Origin: Dirofilaria immitis
Lineage: Eukaryota > Nematoda > Chromadorea > Rhabditida > Onchocercidae
Assembly (NCBI GenBank): GCA_024305405.1
Contig: JAKNDB010000105.1
Location: forward strand, 1,922,001 to 1,986,000
DNA: 64,000 nucleotides
Direction: 5' to 3'
Position 1 is the stretch's first letter. Each line of letters begins with the position of its first letter. The translations under genes were made by a program, and so were the position numbers. Positions 1 to 14,700 of this stretch are shown here, piece by piece. The notes beneath the pieces are model-generated. The model did not search any database. It was not told the origin of the DNA and was given only the letters and a program-made list of their open reading frames with translations.

Positions 1-919
1 CCACATTCCAATAAAAGTTATAACCAAAGAAAATTGAGATAAAATACGTGAAATTTAGTGACTTTTACATATAATTTTGACTTCTATGGATAATTTCACT
101 TCTATGGACAAGTTTTAGTTGCAATGACCTATTAAAAGCATTTAAAGCAAGAATTAAATACAAACATAATTTTTAAAAATGCGTTATACCATGAAGCCAT
201 AGCTCATAAAACATGCGGTTTCAAATGGGAACCGGTCCAGATAATATTGCAATTTGAATTTTTCGAAGAACACTGCAATTTGTGATTATAAATGATTTCG
301 CACCTCAAATGATAACAGATAACTATTAAGTAAATGGATTTTATGAGAAAAGTGAATGAATTTTTAGTTCGAATTCCTCTTTCAAAAAATATGTCAAACC
401 TGTTCAAATCCGTAGCTGTGTAGTATTGTTTTTACAAGCACTTGATTACATTTGATCATCTTAAAACGTAAGTGATATTTTTCACCAATTCTTGCATATT
501 TATTGCAATTTTTAATTTCTTCCCGTTTTTGCCAGCATATTTCAGCGCAGCAGATGTGAATTTCAACACCTAAATGCACTCAAATAAAGATAAACAATAA
601 GGAAAATCTATCGACCTGCTGACATAAAAGACTGTAGCTAATGGATATTAATAAATGAACTCACACTATTTTGAAATGAGAAGGGATAAAACAGGAAATA
701 ACTTGATCGAAATATTTAAATCAGCCGTGAAACTTTTGAAGCACACTAGGAAGAATGAAAACATAAATAAGAAACGTAAAAGACATAAGTAAAGCAGGAC
801 GAAATAACATAAATGCATATAAAGAAATTAAAAATGTGAGAAGAGAAAAAGATCATATCATATCACACTAGATCATATTTCGAAGTATATAAAAATTTTT
901 GATAAATTATGGTTAATGT
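1..919. other. No gene recognised
   Basis: AT-rich sequence with stops in all frames and only short open stretches of about 60 codons. Nothing in it resembles a conserved exon. It lies downstream of the minus-strand collagen exon at 920-1011 and probably holds 3' flanking sequence. Confidence 0.4.
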
Positions 920-1011
920 CTAAATAGTGACCTCGCCTTGCACAGCTTCGATCTCCTCCTGACATTCGTCACTTTCATTCACTTCCGTCTCTTCCGTTTC
1001 ACCAGGCATCC
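920..1011 (-). CDS. Candidate alternative terminal exon of a cuticle collagen
   Basis: Reading on the minus strand after a good acceptor (TTTTCTAG at 1012-1019), this 92-base exon enters in phase 1. It supplies two bases of a glycine codon and then reads GMPGET, a Gly-X-Y start, followed by an acidic tail with one cysteine (DECQEEIEAVQGEVTI) and a stop at 920-922. The phase matches the exon 3 to exon 4 junction of the collagen upstream at 2258-3700, so it could be spliced to that gene in place of its last exons. The collagen already has its own good stop at 2258, so this would be an alternative isoform. It could instead be the end of a different, unrecognised collagen transcript, or chance. 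Confidence 0.4.
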
Positions 1012-2257
1012 CTAGAAAACTAAAACGAAATTTAAGCAGTACTTCGCAATATAGCTTTATTTTATCCTTTATTATGTAAATCTTTCCTCCTTCTTCTCTG
1101 AATCTAAATATGAACCAAATAAAATATAAATCAAATAACTGAAATAACTCAATATTGAAAACGATAAACAGAAACAGCTTCGGCCATTTTAGACGCGCTT
1201 AGAATTTCTGAAAGACTGATGAAGTAGAAGGAGGAGAAAAGGTGGTATATATAGATTTTTAAACAATAAGTTTGCAATAATTGATAAATTTCTTGGATGT
1301 GTGGAGGAATTTGCTTCAAGATTTTTCAGATAAGTACATCGGTTTCAGCATTGATATATTCCTCATTATATGATGCGAATCTATTGAATATGATTAGAGA
1401 TGCTGAAAGAAATAATGACAAACAAAATCAACTCCTACAGTAGTTTTTCATTAAAGTTAATAAAGTCAGGAATTATGTTTAATAAAATACTAATCGATCT
1501 ATTTATTCTAATTTTTCTCTTCATTTTATGTAACTATTTTGTCATTTCAGTTACATAAATTTATTTACTATTTTAGCTAAGATGCCGTTTATTTTGAATT
1601 TTTGAACTGATTCTTTGGTTTTTAAAGCTTTATTTATAGAAATAAAATATTATAAAGTAGTGTAAAAATAAGGTAACCAGACAGTAAATGACTACTAAAG
1701 GTCAGCAATGTGGATTTAGGCAGTAGCATAATAACATACATTTATTGTAGCCGTGATAACTAACAAATCGATTTACTTTTCAATTCTGAATTGTAACATT
1801 CGGAAATTTTTGCGTGGCGTTATAGTGAATGATAAGGGATGAGGAGATATGTCATTGCATAGAAAGATAAGGTGGAGATAGAAATACATGAGTCAACCAG
1901 GATTGCAGTTTCTATTAAATTGATATTTTTACAGTATATTGTTTTAGTAGATAATGCAGTTATTATGCGTCTTGTAATACTTTCAGCATGTCTTGACGGT
2001 CATTTTAATTATATGGAATTATTCTGGATTTTAAACTGTAATTGTGTATTATTGAATGCTTATACATTCTATCATCTTTATTATATAATCTTTAACATGC
2101 GTTATTTGATAAATTCAGTAATGCTGTCTATTCTGTTTGAAATACGTCTTAATCTTCATTTAGAAAAGCTTTCAATTGATACGAAAAAATTATGCGTGAT
2201 ATAACATTAGAGAACTTGGTATAGTCATCGTCGACAAAATCGTCTTCGCATAAACGC

Positions 2258-3700
<1,443 letters not shown>

Positions 3701-5121
3701 GTTGTGAGAACTGTAACCCTTAGTTCTCCGATTTTCTTAAATACTACTAGCCAATTTATAACAGTAAGGCGAAAGGACCTTTTCAATTGTAGTGAGCCCT
3801 TGTGCTTGCTAGGAACCGGTTGATCACGAAGTGGAACATACGTACTGCCATTCGTTTGAAAGTTGAAACACAAGTTAATCACAAAAGCATATTACAATTG
3901 GCACCAATATTTTATTTTCATTTCCTCATAAATTTTTTTATAATTTCTTATCCCAGGAAAATTTAAATCAAATTGGTAAGACTGATCCGTCTGCGATTTT
4001 CTATTGGACCATTTTCTTGTATGAAAACTTTACAAGTTACTGGCACATAACAATATCAATATTAAAGCTAAAAAGCAAACTTAGGCTTTATTTGTTGAAT
4101 GCACCTTCTGCATATACCAGTTTATTTCTCTCGTGGTTTGCCTCATTTATTATTTATTATTCAGTGCAAAAATTCTAATGCTCTGAAACATATACTTATG
4201 TATCCCTGAAATATAATGAGTACGACTCGTAACACTTAAAATTAGATCGATCCGATGACCGATGGCTGCGACAAATTATATCCCAGGTTTCTGAAAAATT
4301 TTTTCATCCTTTTTTAAATTCTGAAAATATTTTTCCACTAATAATTCAAAATTAATATTGCTAGTAAATGAAGAGGGATGGCAAGGCGACACACTAATTT
4401 GCATATTACCAAAATGGCTTTTCCAAAAAAGTAATAAGTATAGTAAAACTTCTTATTTCTCAAAGCTCTTGACAACAGTACATCAAATCCTGGGCCTTCT
4501 CCCGCTCTTTCTCCAATCTCATCTTTTTATGTTCATAAAAATCGAATCCATTTGAAAAATAAATCATTCCCTTAAGAAATATGTAAAGCATTATTTATCA
4601 TCATTGACGTTCAACAATATAGATATATGAAGAGACTTTCAGTCCTCAATGCAAATAAGTTCTGACAGAGTGACAAAAAACTAAAAAAAAAGGCTAAAAC
4701 GAAAACATAGCCAATCTTGTTTAAAAATCTCTCAATGAAAATTTCCGTAAGCACTTCTTCAGGCAAAATTAAATATTCAAAATGTAAAGCGATTCAGAAC
4801 GCAGTTCGCATCACCCAGCTCAAAGCCAGTAGAAGAATAATGGCATTAACTGTTTGGCCATAAAATATCTCCGGCTCTTGTAGAATAGTTATAATATACT
4901 GCTCACAGTAGGAGGTGAAGTGATATTGTTGAATTCAAAATATTTAATATATATAATATTTATTGAGTGTAATATATTTTGTAAAGCTTAGCCATTTCAA
5001 AATCCTTAATATCAGCAGACATCACTGCAATTTTGCTTCAGCGATGAAGCAAATGCATGCGTAACAATAATCGACTCATATGAAGCAACATGAATTAAAA
5101 AAGATATAAAAATCAACAAAA
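3701..5121. other. Intergenic: collagen promoter and soc-1 3' side
   Basis: No conserved exon seen on either strand. It should contain the upstream regulatory region of the minus-strand collagen (just right of 3700) and the 3' flank of the soc-1-like gene ending at 5122. Confidence 0.4.
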
Positions 5122-8100
5122 TTAAACTGAAAAGCCATTACGCCTCATTTCATCTTGTCGCACATTGGCTTCCAAAACTGCCTGAAATAATCTTTCATTC
5201 TTAATGCAATAAGATAATAGGTGCGCTTTATTATTAGAAAAACAATTTAATCTGAAATATATTGAACACTCGCATTTTAAGATACAGAGCAAAACAGCAA
5301 TTACATGGAACCTATAAGTGACAACTTGAGAATAGAGATATTAATGATTTCAATTTTTCCTTTTTCATTAGTTTTATTTTATTATGCTCTCGAATGGCTC
5401 AGTATCTGCTTAGCAATGTGACAGGTAATTTTAACGCCCGCACAACTATAATACTTGGAACATATTTAGTTCCAAAAAAATTCTCTAAATAATAGATTAA
5501 AAATTTGGGACCTTTGTGCTTTCTTCATCAATTTGCGTATATTCAGTAGCACAGCAAATCTTTGATCGTTGCGAACATTTGAATGACTTTGATTGTGCTA
5601 ATGATTCTTTCACAGGATCGAGGTAATCCAATGCGGCATTCGTCGTTTTCGTTGATTCATTATCATTGAAAGCTTTCTGATGAGTTAAAATCTAAAAGAA
5701 ACGACCAACGAGAAATATTACTGATTTGGCTTCTGCTCGACATAATCTTGAACGAATATGAAGAAAAAGTTGTCAACAAGAGTTTTCACTTCTTACTTGT
5801 TTATTTTGCAATATTATAGGACGCAACGATTGTTGACGTGAAGGATTAGTTGGTAAAAATCGTGATATTGCTTCAACAGCTTCTCTTTCCTAAATCGAGA
5901 AATTTTTATCACTGAAATTATACTCACAACAAAAGAATTCTTTTTAGAAAATCGCCAAATATCGTATCAAAAATGTTGATATAACGAAGAATTAATAATT
6001 ATCAATTTTCTACTCCTCAAAAATGATTCACTACCTATCTTCTCAGTGTGATTTTGAGGCGTTGCCAAAATCAAGAAATGATAATTTCAAATATTAAAAT
6101 CTTGATACCATCTAAATATTTAAAATTGAAACAATTCCACGATGATAAAATCTTCAGAACAATAGTAACGAAAAACTGATTTTACCAATCATCAGCACTG
6201 TATCTTTCCTGACCACTACTTAAAGTGATATATCTGATGCCAGTCGGTTTACAAGATCGATCTACCTGAAATTAATCGAGATGTTATAGATATGAGTTTG
6301 CTATAATATTTGGAATATTCAGATAAACAGTTAAAAGATCAGACTAAAAAAGTTATTTATATATGTTATAATGTCCTAAATATAAGATGAATAACTCTAC
6401 CTTAGGAGGAATATTACGAAAATTACGGCGACGTGGAAACGGTTTAGGAGCACTTGAATCAGAAACAGAAGATATTAAGGAAGAATCAAATGATAAGAAA
6501 GTCCTATCTATATCGATCAAGCTAGCTGTATTCCTAAAAAAAAATGAGAAATACTAATTTAGGTTTGAATTACATAACACAAAATATTGATCTCATAGAA
6601 AAATAACATACGGACGAACGGTTTCGTTACACCATTTCTTTTCTTTTGCATTAGGAATCTCGTGAATATCTGTAAAAGGTGACAGACTGGTTTAGAATAT
6701 ATCTATCTAGAAGCATAATCATAATCCATTAAAAAATCTGTAAACTTGTGTCAAGAACTTTAGTTTGAACTCTTCACTGAGTTCTCGAATTTGCATGTGT
6801 CTTTGAAATTATTATGCTCTAGTTTCTTGTCCAGGTTCATAAATATGAATATTCTGAATAGCTTATAACCAATTCCTAAGACAAAATGGAGTATTCTTTT
6901 TATCATTAAATCATACCTGATTCGAAAAGGCTGCCTTTCTGTATTCGTAAGCCATGGCTTGGTTTGGGTGGTCTGAATTACGATAAGCTAAGGTTCATGG
7001 TGCAGTTTGAGAAATTATGACTTCAATTATAATTGCTTTTTATTACAATATGAATCAAATTATGAAATATAAGACAATAAGCCAACGATTTTTATTTAAT
7101 CATTAAATTCAACCTACATAGGAGGAGGGATCAAAAAAATTCTTGAATGAAAGATTTTGAGATAAGGAATGATCCAAGACGGTCGATGAGCTTGTGATGC
7201 TTGAACTTAAAGATGCTGAGCTGCTTCCTGCAAATAAAATCATTCCAACATTGTGACAAAATTTTTTCTTGAATAGTCAAAGAAATATTTGATATTTCGT
7301 CGTAACAAGTATAATGAAACTTGGGTTGAAATCGCAAGATACTTACTTAATGAATGAGTTGAGGAGCAATCTTTTAAATGTATATAATCATGAGTGGTCA
7401 CTGGATCTACATAATTGGTATTATTAGTATTATTTGACAATGTTGGCGACTCCATCTGGTAAATTTATGTAGGCATAAGATTACGTTAAAACTGTAATCC
7501 AAAACAGAGTCTTTAAATTCATTGAAAAAGTGAAATATGGAGAAACAAAATATAATGTGATTCTGCGCAGCAATATAATTATGATGATCTTAGCAATATC
7601 AAGATTCAAGCACTCTTTGAGCAGACTAGTCAAAAACTAGCTCATATTGCGCTTATTTTTATAACTTTTTAATCACTTAAGAATTATTCCTAGTTAAAAC
7701 AAATAAATGTTTCTATCAAAACATCAAAAACATACAGTAAAAGTGTTAGTAAAGCAGCGATTATTCATACAACTTGTTACAAATGAAAATTCGATTCCAC
7801 TTTCAACATTGCTTTCTCTAGACACTGAAATTTGAATCTACAAAACAATTTTAATTTCCACATTCAGACTGCACCAATTTTTCCAATTTATTTTAGTTGT
7901 CTTGTGCTTGTACAAAGATCTCTTATTTAATGATTTGGAAATTTCCGAACAAAAAGTAAGATCCTTTCCGAAACAGAAAAAAAGTAAAAGTTGTCTTGCG
8001 CCTGTGCAAAGATCTCTCATTTAATGATGTTGGAAATAAAATAAACAACTTTTTATAAGTTTGCTTCAACATATTTTCTTCATTATTTGGAGGCTCTCGA

Positions 8101-9170
8101 TTGCATGAAAAATCAGAATTATAACTGAATTAAATATATAATAATTGATGAAATAGAAAACAAAAGTTAATCCTTTCGTAAAAACAAAAATTTAGCAATA
8201 CCTGGAACTAGTTGACAGTTCTTATCATCTTGTTTTTGGAATTTGCGTGCGTAGCATAATTTCATGATCCACATATTCATTTCCTAAACTGAAGTTAAAT
8301 ATTACAAAGCGAGAGAAATATTTTTTAAACAATATGACCCTGAAATGAAATGTAAAATATAATACTTTTTAAGTATAACAAAAAGAAATGAAAGTTTCTT
8401 ATTGATATATCAACTCACTGTTTCGCTGTGAGCAGCCAAATAAAGAATTTTTAATCTCCTGTCATGCTTTGCTTTGTAATGAATAGCAAGAATCCAGTCT
8501 TGCTTGCCAATTTTCAAGGAAATATTAGCATCAACATGAAATTAATTATGGATAATATAAATATCATCACAGCAATAATGTACTGAATTTCTGACATTTC
8601 AAATACCGCCACTAATCAAGGTTTCTTTTTAAAACAAATATTAAAAAAATTACCACTAAATCCTATTTAACAAATTCCAGATATAATACTGACTGCTTCA
8701 ACTATATCTCTTGTTCTGTAGGTTTGAAATATGCTGCTGAATCAAATATTAATCTTGAAAAACTTCTTTTCAGCTGTTGATCATGCAGATCTAACTAGAG
8801 TTTTTTCAAGTTTTGTTCCTGCTTCCAAAACTGATGTAGAAAATAAAACATTCAAATACAACTCTTTTTAGAACTAAAGTAGTATCATACTTATACCATC
8901 TAATCTATACTCATTCAAAAGCAATTAAGAAATAAACAATCCAACTTTTTTCGAAGATGAATATTACTGCAATACATGAAAAGAATTTCTTTGGCTGAAA
9001 ATCTAGGAAAAAGGAGAAGGACTACGTCTTACCTGCAAAACACGCCTTAAATCCAAAGTTTTACGAACTTTTGAGAAAGGCATGCAATCTTCATGCTGCT
9101 CTAACAGAAATGCTTCTGGACCAGGAATATTTGAACGTCTGAGCACATAATAGCGAAGCACCCATGTTGT
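5122..9170 (-). CDS. soc-1: SOC-1/GAB-family multisubstrate adaptor with PH domain (5' partial)
   Basis: Scaffold expected downstream of receptor tyrosine kinases (EGL-15/FGFR in C. elegans), bridging to SEM-5/Grb2 and PTP-2/SHP2. Exons seen: 9033-9170, 8419-8502, 8202-8283, 7347-7455, 7118-7227, 6917-6972, 6612-6669, 6401-6533, 6186-6265, 5797-5889, 5512-5691, 5122-5181. The first three encode a PH domain, with the TTWVLRYYVLRR strand and the closing helix EMNMWIMKL carrying the invariant Trp. Proline-rich LIPPP and PPKPSH and the motif PKVDRSCKP (PxxxRxxKP, Grb2 C-terminal SH3 ligand) follow. Possible phosphotyrosine sites are NYVDPV, DYIHL, LDYLDPV and EYTQI. The GAB-like tail TQIDEESTK leads to a stop at 5122. 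The first PH exon and the start codon were not found. Phases do not join between 8202 and 7455, nor between 6186 and 5889. The A run at 7133-7139 appears one base too long. Confidence 0.78.
7896..8037. repeat. Imperfect direct repeat, about 47 bp, period 94
   Basis: Segments 7896-7942 and 7990-8037 are near copies: both run from GTTGTCTTG through CAAAGATCTCT, then ATTTAATGAT, to GGAAAT, with a few substitutions and one indel. They lie in an intron of the soc-1-like gene and look like a local duplication. Confidence 0.7.
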
Positions 9171-11066
9171 CTAGGAAAAAATAAAATGATACATCATTAA
9201 GAAACAATTTTTTTACTATCCTAACTGTTGTAGATTTAACTACTACAAGAGTGTGTCCTATACAAAAATCAAAAAATAATTCGAATTTTGATTAGCTTTC
9301 CAAAAATAAATTTTTAAAATCCAAACAAAAATACAGAAATATTGCACAATAACTTCATTAAAAGATGTAAAAATGATTCCTGTGGAATAGAATATCATAA
9401 TCTTCTAATAAATCATGATTTCGTAGCATGTCATGCAAGTAAATTCACTAAACTCACAGAAAATTTCTTGCCAGAAAAAATCCATAAAAATTCTCGTTCT
9501 TTCAATTTTTCAAGTATTCCCTCAATCAGGATGAGTGAATTTTTCCCAATTTCCACTTCACTCATTGCTCTCTTCTCTTTCGTTTATTCATTTATATCAA
9601 ACGTCGGAATCAAATGCCTAATTGAAAAAGAAGTCAAATTTTTCTGAAATTCACTCATTTTCTACAAAAATCAACTAAATAAATCTGAAGGAACTATTGA
9701 AAATTTGGTTAATTATTCAAAAGAACAGCCATCTCTCTCCATTTGCCCCTTCGTCTTCTTCAGATAATGAGCGATGACATCACAGAAATGAAGAAGTGGA
9801 AAACGATAATTTAAGAGCGAAACATACACTTGATGCAATTTTGGAGGTAAGAGTTCATTGTAATTTTTAATTTTAAATTTTAACTGCCACAGTATTGAAT
9901 GGAATGTCACATTTTCTATTCATATGCAATTTAAAAAATGTCAGGCACCACAAATAAAGTTATGCATGAGCCTTTATCTTACCTATTTAGTTAACTCATT
10001 TCTATAAGATACGATCAGATGACTCACATCAATTTTTACTATCTTCTAGACGAAATATTTCCCCTCGCACCATCTGTTGTGTCTTCTACTGTGCGAACCT
10101 CTGTTCTTTGAATATAAAGCTGCACTTGTAATTACAGTGATTTAAATATGTGCAGAAAACTTGGCGCGTGGATTTGATTTCAAGTAAAGGATAGATAAGA
10201 AATTGTCATTCACTAATTGGATACGCGAGTAATACATGTGGACTATCATAGTGTGAAGATTCCCAACTCAATGTACCCATTCCTCCAATTGACGCTTATC
10301 CTTCCGTATCTATCACTGCAAGTGGTAAATAATCATTCCCACAAATCCTTTTCTTTCAAAAGTTTCAGAAGCTTCATAAATGTTCTCTTTGTTTGGCTAA
10401 GGACATTGCACTGAATCTATTGATCATATGATCGAAATATAGAGATGCTGCTGATCTACTAACACAAACATATCATATGATATGAAAGTTATGAATTAAA
10501 TGATATATGATGCTTTGAAGCATTTCGTACGTATAACAAAATCAAGGTCGTTATAAAATAAGATGTTTTACTTCCTATGAAAGTTAGACAAAATCGTTAG
10601 TAAATTTCATGGATGAATGTTATTGCCGTTGTTAATAAGAATAAACAAATTATTCAAATAACCACTTCTTTTATTAGGAGTTCAGGTGAAAGATGAAAGA
10701 TGAACATCGGCATGAAAATCATTTGTTTCTGTAGATTGCCTCTTTAAAAATGATAAAAAATATATTTTTGTCTAAAATGATTGCCTGTTTTTATGTGATA
10801 TTTGCTACTAGCAAAAAAACGAAATGTGAAAGTGAGAACTCTGCAACTCAAGGCTTCCAATATTTCCGTGGATCTCTTTAGAAGCAATAGATTTGTGAAG
10901 AAGTTACAAAAGGTGTAAACAGAAGTTTTGTCTTTCTGTCGGAAAAACTAAAATAATCTCAGCATAAATATGTTTAAATAAATTTATCACTTAGATGTGA
11001 CGAAACTGTTCTATCCTCATCTTTATCCCTATTATCTAACTTTATCTTCAATAATAAAATATCGGG

Positions 11067-11098
11067 AAATTTGCTATCAAATGTTTGATAGCAAATTT
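11067..11098. repeat. Perfect inverted repeat, 15 bp arms, 2-base loop
   Basis: The arm AAATTTGCTATCAAA (11067-11081) is followed by TG and then its exact reverse complement (11084-11098). No mismatches. No coding or terminator context was recognised around it. Confidence 0.9.
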
Positions 11099-11725
11099 TT
11101 AACAAGCTTATGTGTAATATCTCGAATATTGTAGCGATCTTCTCGTCTGATAATTAAGTTTATGCAATGTTTAACACATTTTAAACACTCCCGCTCTAAA
11201 AAGGATTATCAGCTGAAAAAATCGGTTCCATTTTTTTACTTCGTTCTGATCGGCACTTCATAAATTTTATCAATATCATTAATCTTCAAATAACTTCCGT
11301 CCTATCAAAAAAGTGAGTCAAACTAAAGAATTCGTCACATAATAAATTCAACTCTATACTATTTCCGGTCATACAAAAACCTATTTCACGACTTCAATTT
11401 CTACTTATCCTTTTCAAGCCATATTTTTGATTATTTCGAGAAATCCATTTTAAATGCAAAAGTGAAGTCAATCAGAATAAATATTATTCAACGAAATTTG
11501 TTTAGTTTGTAAAAGCGTGCTTGATTTGATAATTTTTATCGCAGTAATTACACTTGTTCATTTTGCTAAAGTTGCTTAAAATTTCAGTACGCATCTCTCC
11601 GATAATACGACTCTATCGAAAACATCTGTTAAAATTGAAATTGAATTGAATCTATAATAAATCAACAATATGACATCTGATTTATAGGACATGTACATAA
11701 AAGAGAATGCTAAGTGTCCAAGAAA

Positions 11726-11756
11726 GAAAGGCGATAATCCTCCCGGATTATCTTTC
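11726..11756. repeat. Short hairpin
   Basis: GATAATCC (11733-11740) and GGATTATC (11745-11752) pair around the loop TCCC. GAAAG and TTTC extend the stem after a 2-base bulge. Function unknown. Confidence 0.6.
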
Positions 11757-14700
11757 TATCGATCGGATAAATTTGCTTTCGTAATTTGATTTTTTTGTAT
11801 AAGTTTATTTTCTATACTCATCCTTCAGCAGTAACTTCTTTCATTATTTAATACAAATTATTGGCTGGAGTAAATTTTAAATTTGGCAGTCCACAAACAT
11901 TTGAAGCTTTTGTAGAATTTTATTTCGACCTTTATCTCTTTCACTGCATTTCATTTTTATTAAAAGAAGTTTAAGGATTAAGCAAATCAACCAGCTGTCT
12001 GTATCTTGCCAAATATGAGGCAGTACTGCTGATCAAACTTTTTTTTACAAAATCAGCCTTCCTACACATATTTGAAATTGTATTCATTAGTTAACTCCTT
12101 CTAGTCTATTTAATATTCCGAATAACATTTATGAAGTGCCATTTAGATTCTAAGAAAGAATGTATTTAAATTAAGTTAATCTAGGTAGTATTTTATTAAT
12201 GTAAATAAATCTAACATTATGGGCATTTTGTAGTTCCTGCTGAGTAACTGCTATACAACATTACAGTAAAGAATCGCCGATGGTTATTTGCATCAGAGGA
12301 GATAAAAATAGGCTAATTACATGTTCTAATTACAATATCTAAGTTTCAATAACAAATAGTTTGTCGAATAAAACTAAGAAATGAATCTGACAGAGTGGAG
12401 AAAAGGGAACCTGAAAGCTTGATGCATATGTGTGTACATTTGGGAAAACATCAGCATATTCTCGTATACTTGATAAATGGTGATGTCTCCATCTTCATGT
12501 ATCTATCTTGACAGATGGCAATCATAATAAATTTGGACGTAAAAGCAAGCCATAAAATAAACGATCGCTCCTGCTTGCCTTTAATTCAAAAGATGTTGGA
12601 CATCTACCTGACAACAATTGATTTTTTTTCTCTCTTTCTCCATGCAGAACTATTTTCTTTTCATCTCCATCTATTTCAACAAAAATAGAATGGACGAAAT
12701 GACAAGAGAGAGAATAGTGATTCACTACGTGCATATTGGAGATTGTCTGAAAGGTGTATATGAATCCAAAGGATTCTCTGCGTGATAGCATAGGTACAGG
12801 CGAATGATGGCTAGTTAAGTATTCCCATCGTGAAAGCCATTTTTTACACTGTGTAGAAAAGGAATGTAAAGATTGGACCGACAATCCCTTCTTCTTCGAG
12901 CTATTCTTTCATCGCCTCTGTTTCTCATTTATTTCTGCAAAGTGTCTCCTACTTTTATATGCAGCGCTTCAGTAATGCACATGCCAATTTTAGATCTCCT
13001 CTGCTAAACTTCGATCCTGATAGTCCAACTAGCTACTTTTGCTTTTTCTGCTTTCTTTTTATTGACAACTAAAGGCATTGCATATCTCTCTAGGCTGAAA
13101 ATCTTGTTAATTCATCTACCGAACTCATCCTTTACAATTATTCTTCATGCCACATTCACTTCTTAAAACTTCATGAATTCATTCGTCGTTTTGCTTGTCT
13201 AAACTATTCTGCTCCATTTCACTTTATTATTACATATTTTTCTCTTTCCGAGGCAAGAGATACTTCGATCCATCTAAATCTTACCCTTCTTTATTCAGGA
13301 GGACTTCAAAGCTGTCATCTATAATCTGCAATTCATTATTGTAGATTTAGGTAGTTTCCTGGGAGCTAAAACATTGTTAGTCATGACAGCTTCTTATATC
13401 TCCGCGCTGTCATTCCTCTTAAGCTTCATATATCATAATTCCATTCTCAAGATAACATATGCTCATTTTATTGGGACTAACATCATTTCTCAATTCAAAA
13501 CAATTCGTGCCTGAACAGATATCTTTAATATGTCTTCTACTGTTCGATTTCTGTATTATTTTTGATACTCATGCTGGTTGACGCCCTTTCGAATCGCAAA
13601 TAGCTTTAAATTTTAAAAATTAGAAGTAATTGCAAGTTTAGATTACTTAGATGACAATTATCAGAAATCGATTTCAGCATCATGCATACATGAGTATGTT
13701 CACCTGCTAGTGCATATATCTGCCAATCAGCGGAAGACACACTTATAGAATAGGGCTTTGCTGAGAAGTTATTCAATTCCTGCATGCCGATTTATGCAAT
13801 ATGGAATTTGTAAGAAAGGACTTTCTCTCTCTGTGTACTATTCTTATGATAAAAAAAGTGTCTATTATTAACATATAGGACGAATTCATTGCCTTATCAC
13901 GAAATGATCAAAAGAAGCTTAGGATGACTACTTTTGTTTTCCAAGAATTTTGTATATCGATTTGGAGGATTTCGCATTTTTATTTTTATGGTCTAAACGA
14001 ATCAAGTTGGGATATTTATCATCAGTTCATGTATGCTTCTCACTGTTTTTAGCTTGTAATATCGAGTTTTTTTATCTAACCAGTTGTACTTATAATTTCC
14101 TTCATTTATTAAGCTATTGTCTAGTTTATTTTCATATTTGTAATAGCGGAAGCGAATTTTTCGAATTAACGATTCATATTTCCTTATCTTGTAATGGCTA
14201 TGGCAAAATATTCTTTGATTTAGCGTTCATTTTGTCAGTTTATCAAGAATTGAAGGACCTATTAATGCAAATTTAATGAAACGATCATTAAACAAACGCA
14301 TCAAAGGGATGACTTTCTTATTTCATGCCAACTTCGCAACATTGTTGATAATAATATCTAATCGCTTGCTCCGATTTTCCTGAATTTATTTAATCGACAA
14401 AAAAATATGTAGTGATGTTATGGTTTTATAATCTAATGTGAACCGATGTAATGTACACTGTGTTGTATTAATACCTTTTATTTAGTACAGAATATCCGAG
14501 ACCATATTATTTGTACAGAGGATCCGCAACCGTTTTTCGTTTGACAATGCCAGGAAAAAATTTATTTACTTTGATAAATTCGATTATCATCATCATCACA
14601 AAGAATCCGACTTACATAACCTTTAACAGTTTCTGTCCTACAATGCTTCAGTCATTTTTATTTAGATAAATCAGTAATGAATGAGATTGAGTAGTATTGT

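Noticed and set aside
7838..8020. 60-codon minus-strand frame in the soc-1 intron
   Set aside because: It only reads through the local duplication and does not match the soc-1 phase or family.
12522..12884. 120-codon open frame on the minus strand
   Set aside because: No recognisable domain, no convincing splice or trans-splice context, mixed low-information composition. Not reported as a gene.
13950..14276. 108-codon open frame on the plus strand
   Set aside because: Phe/Leu/Ser-rich as expected from T-rich non-coding DNA; no family and no splice signals.
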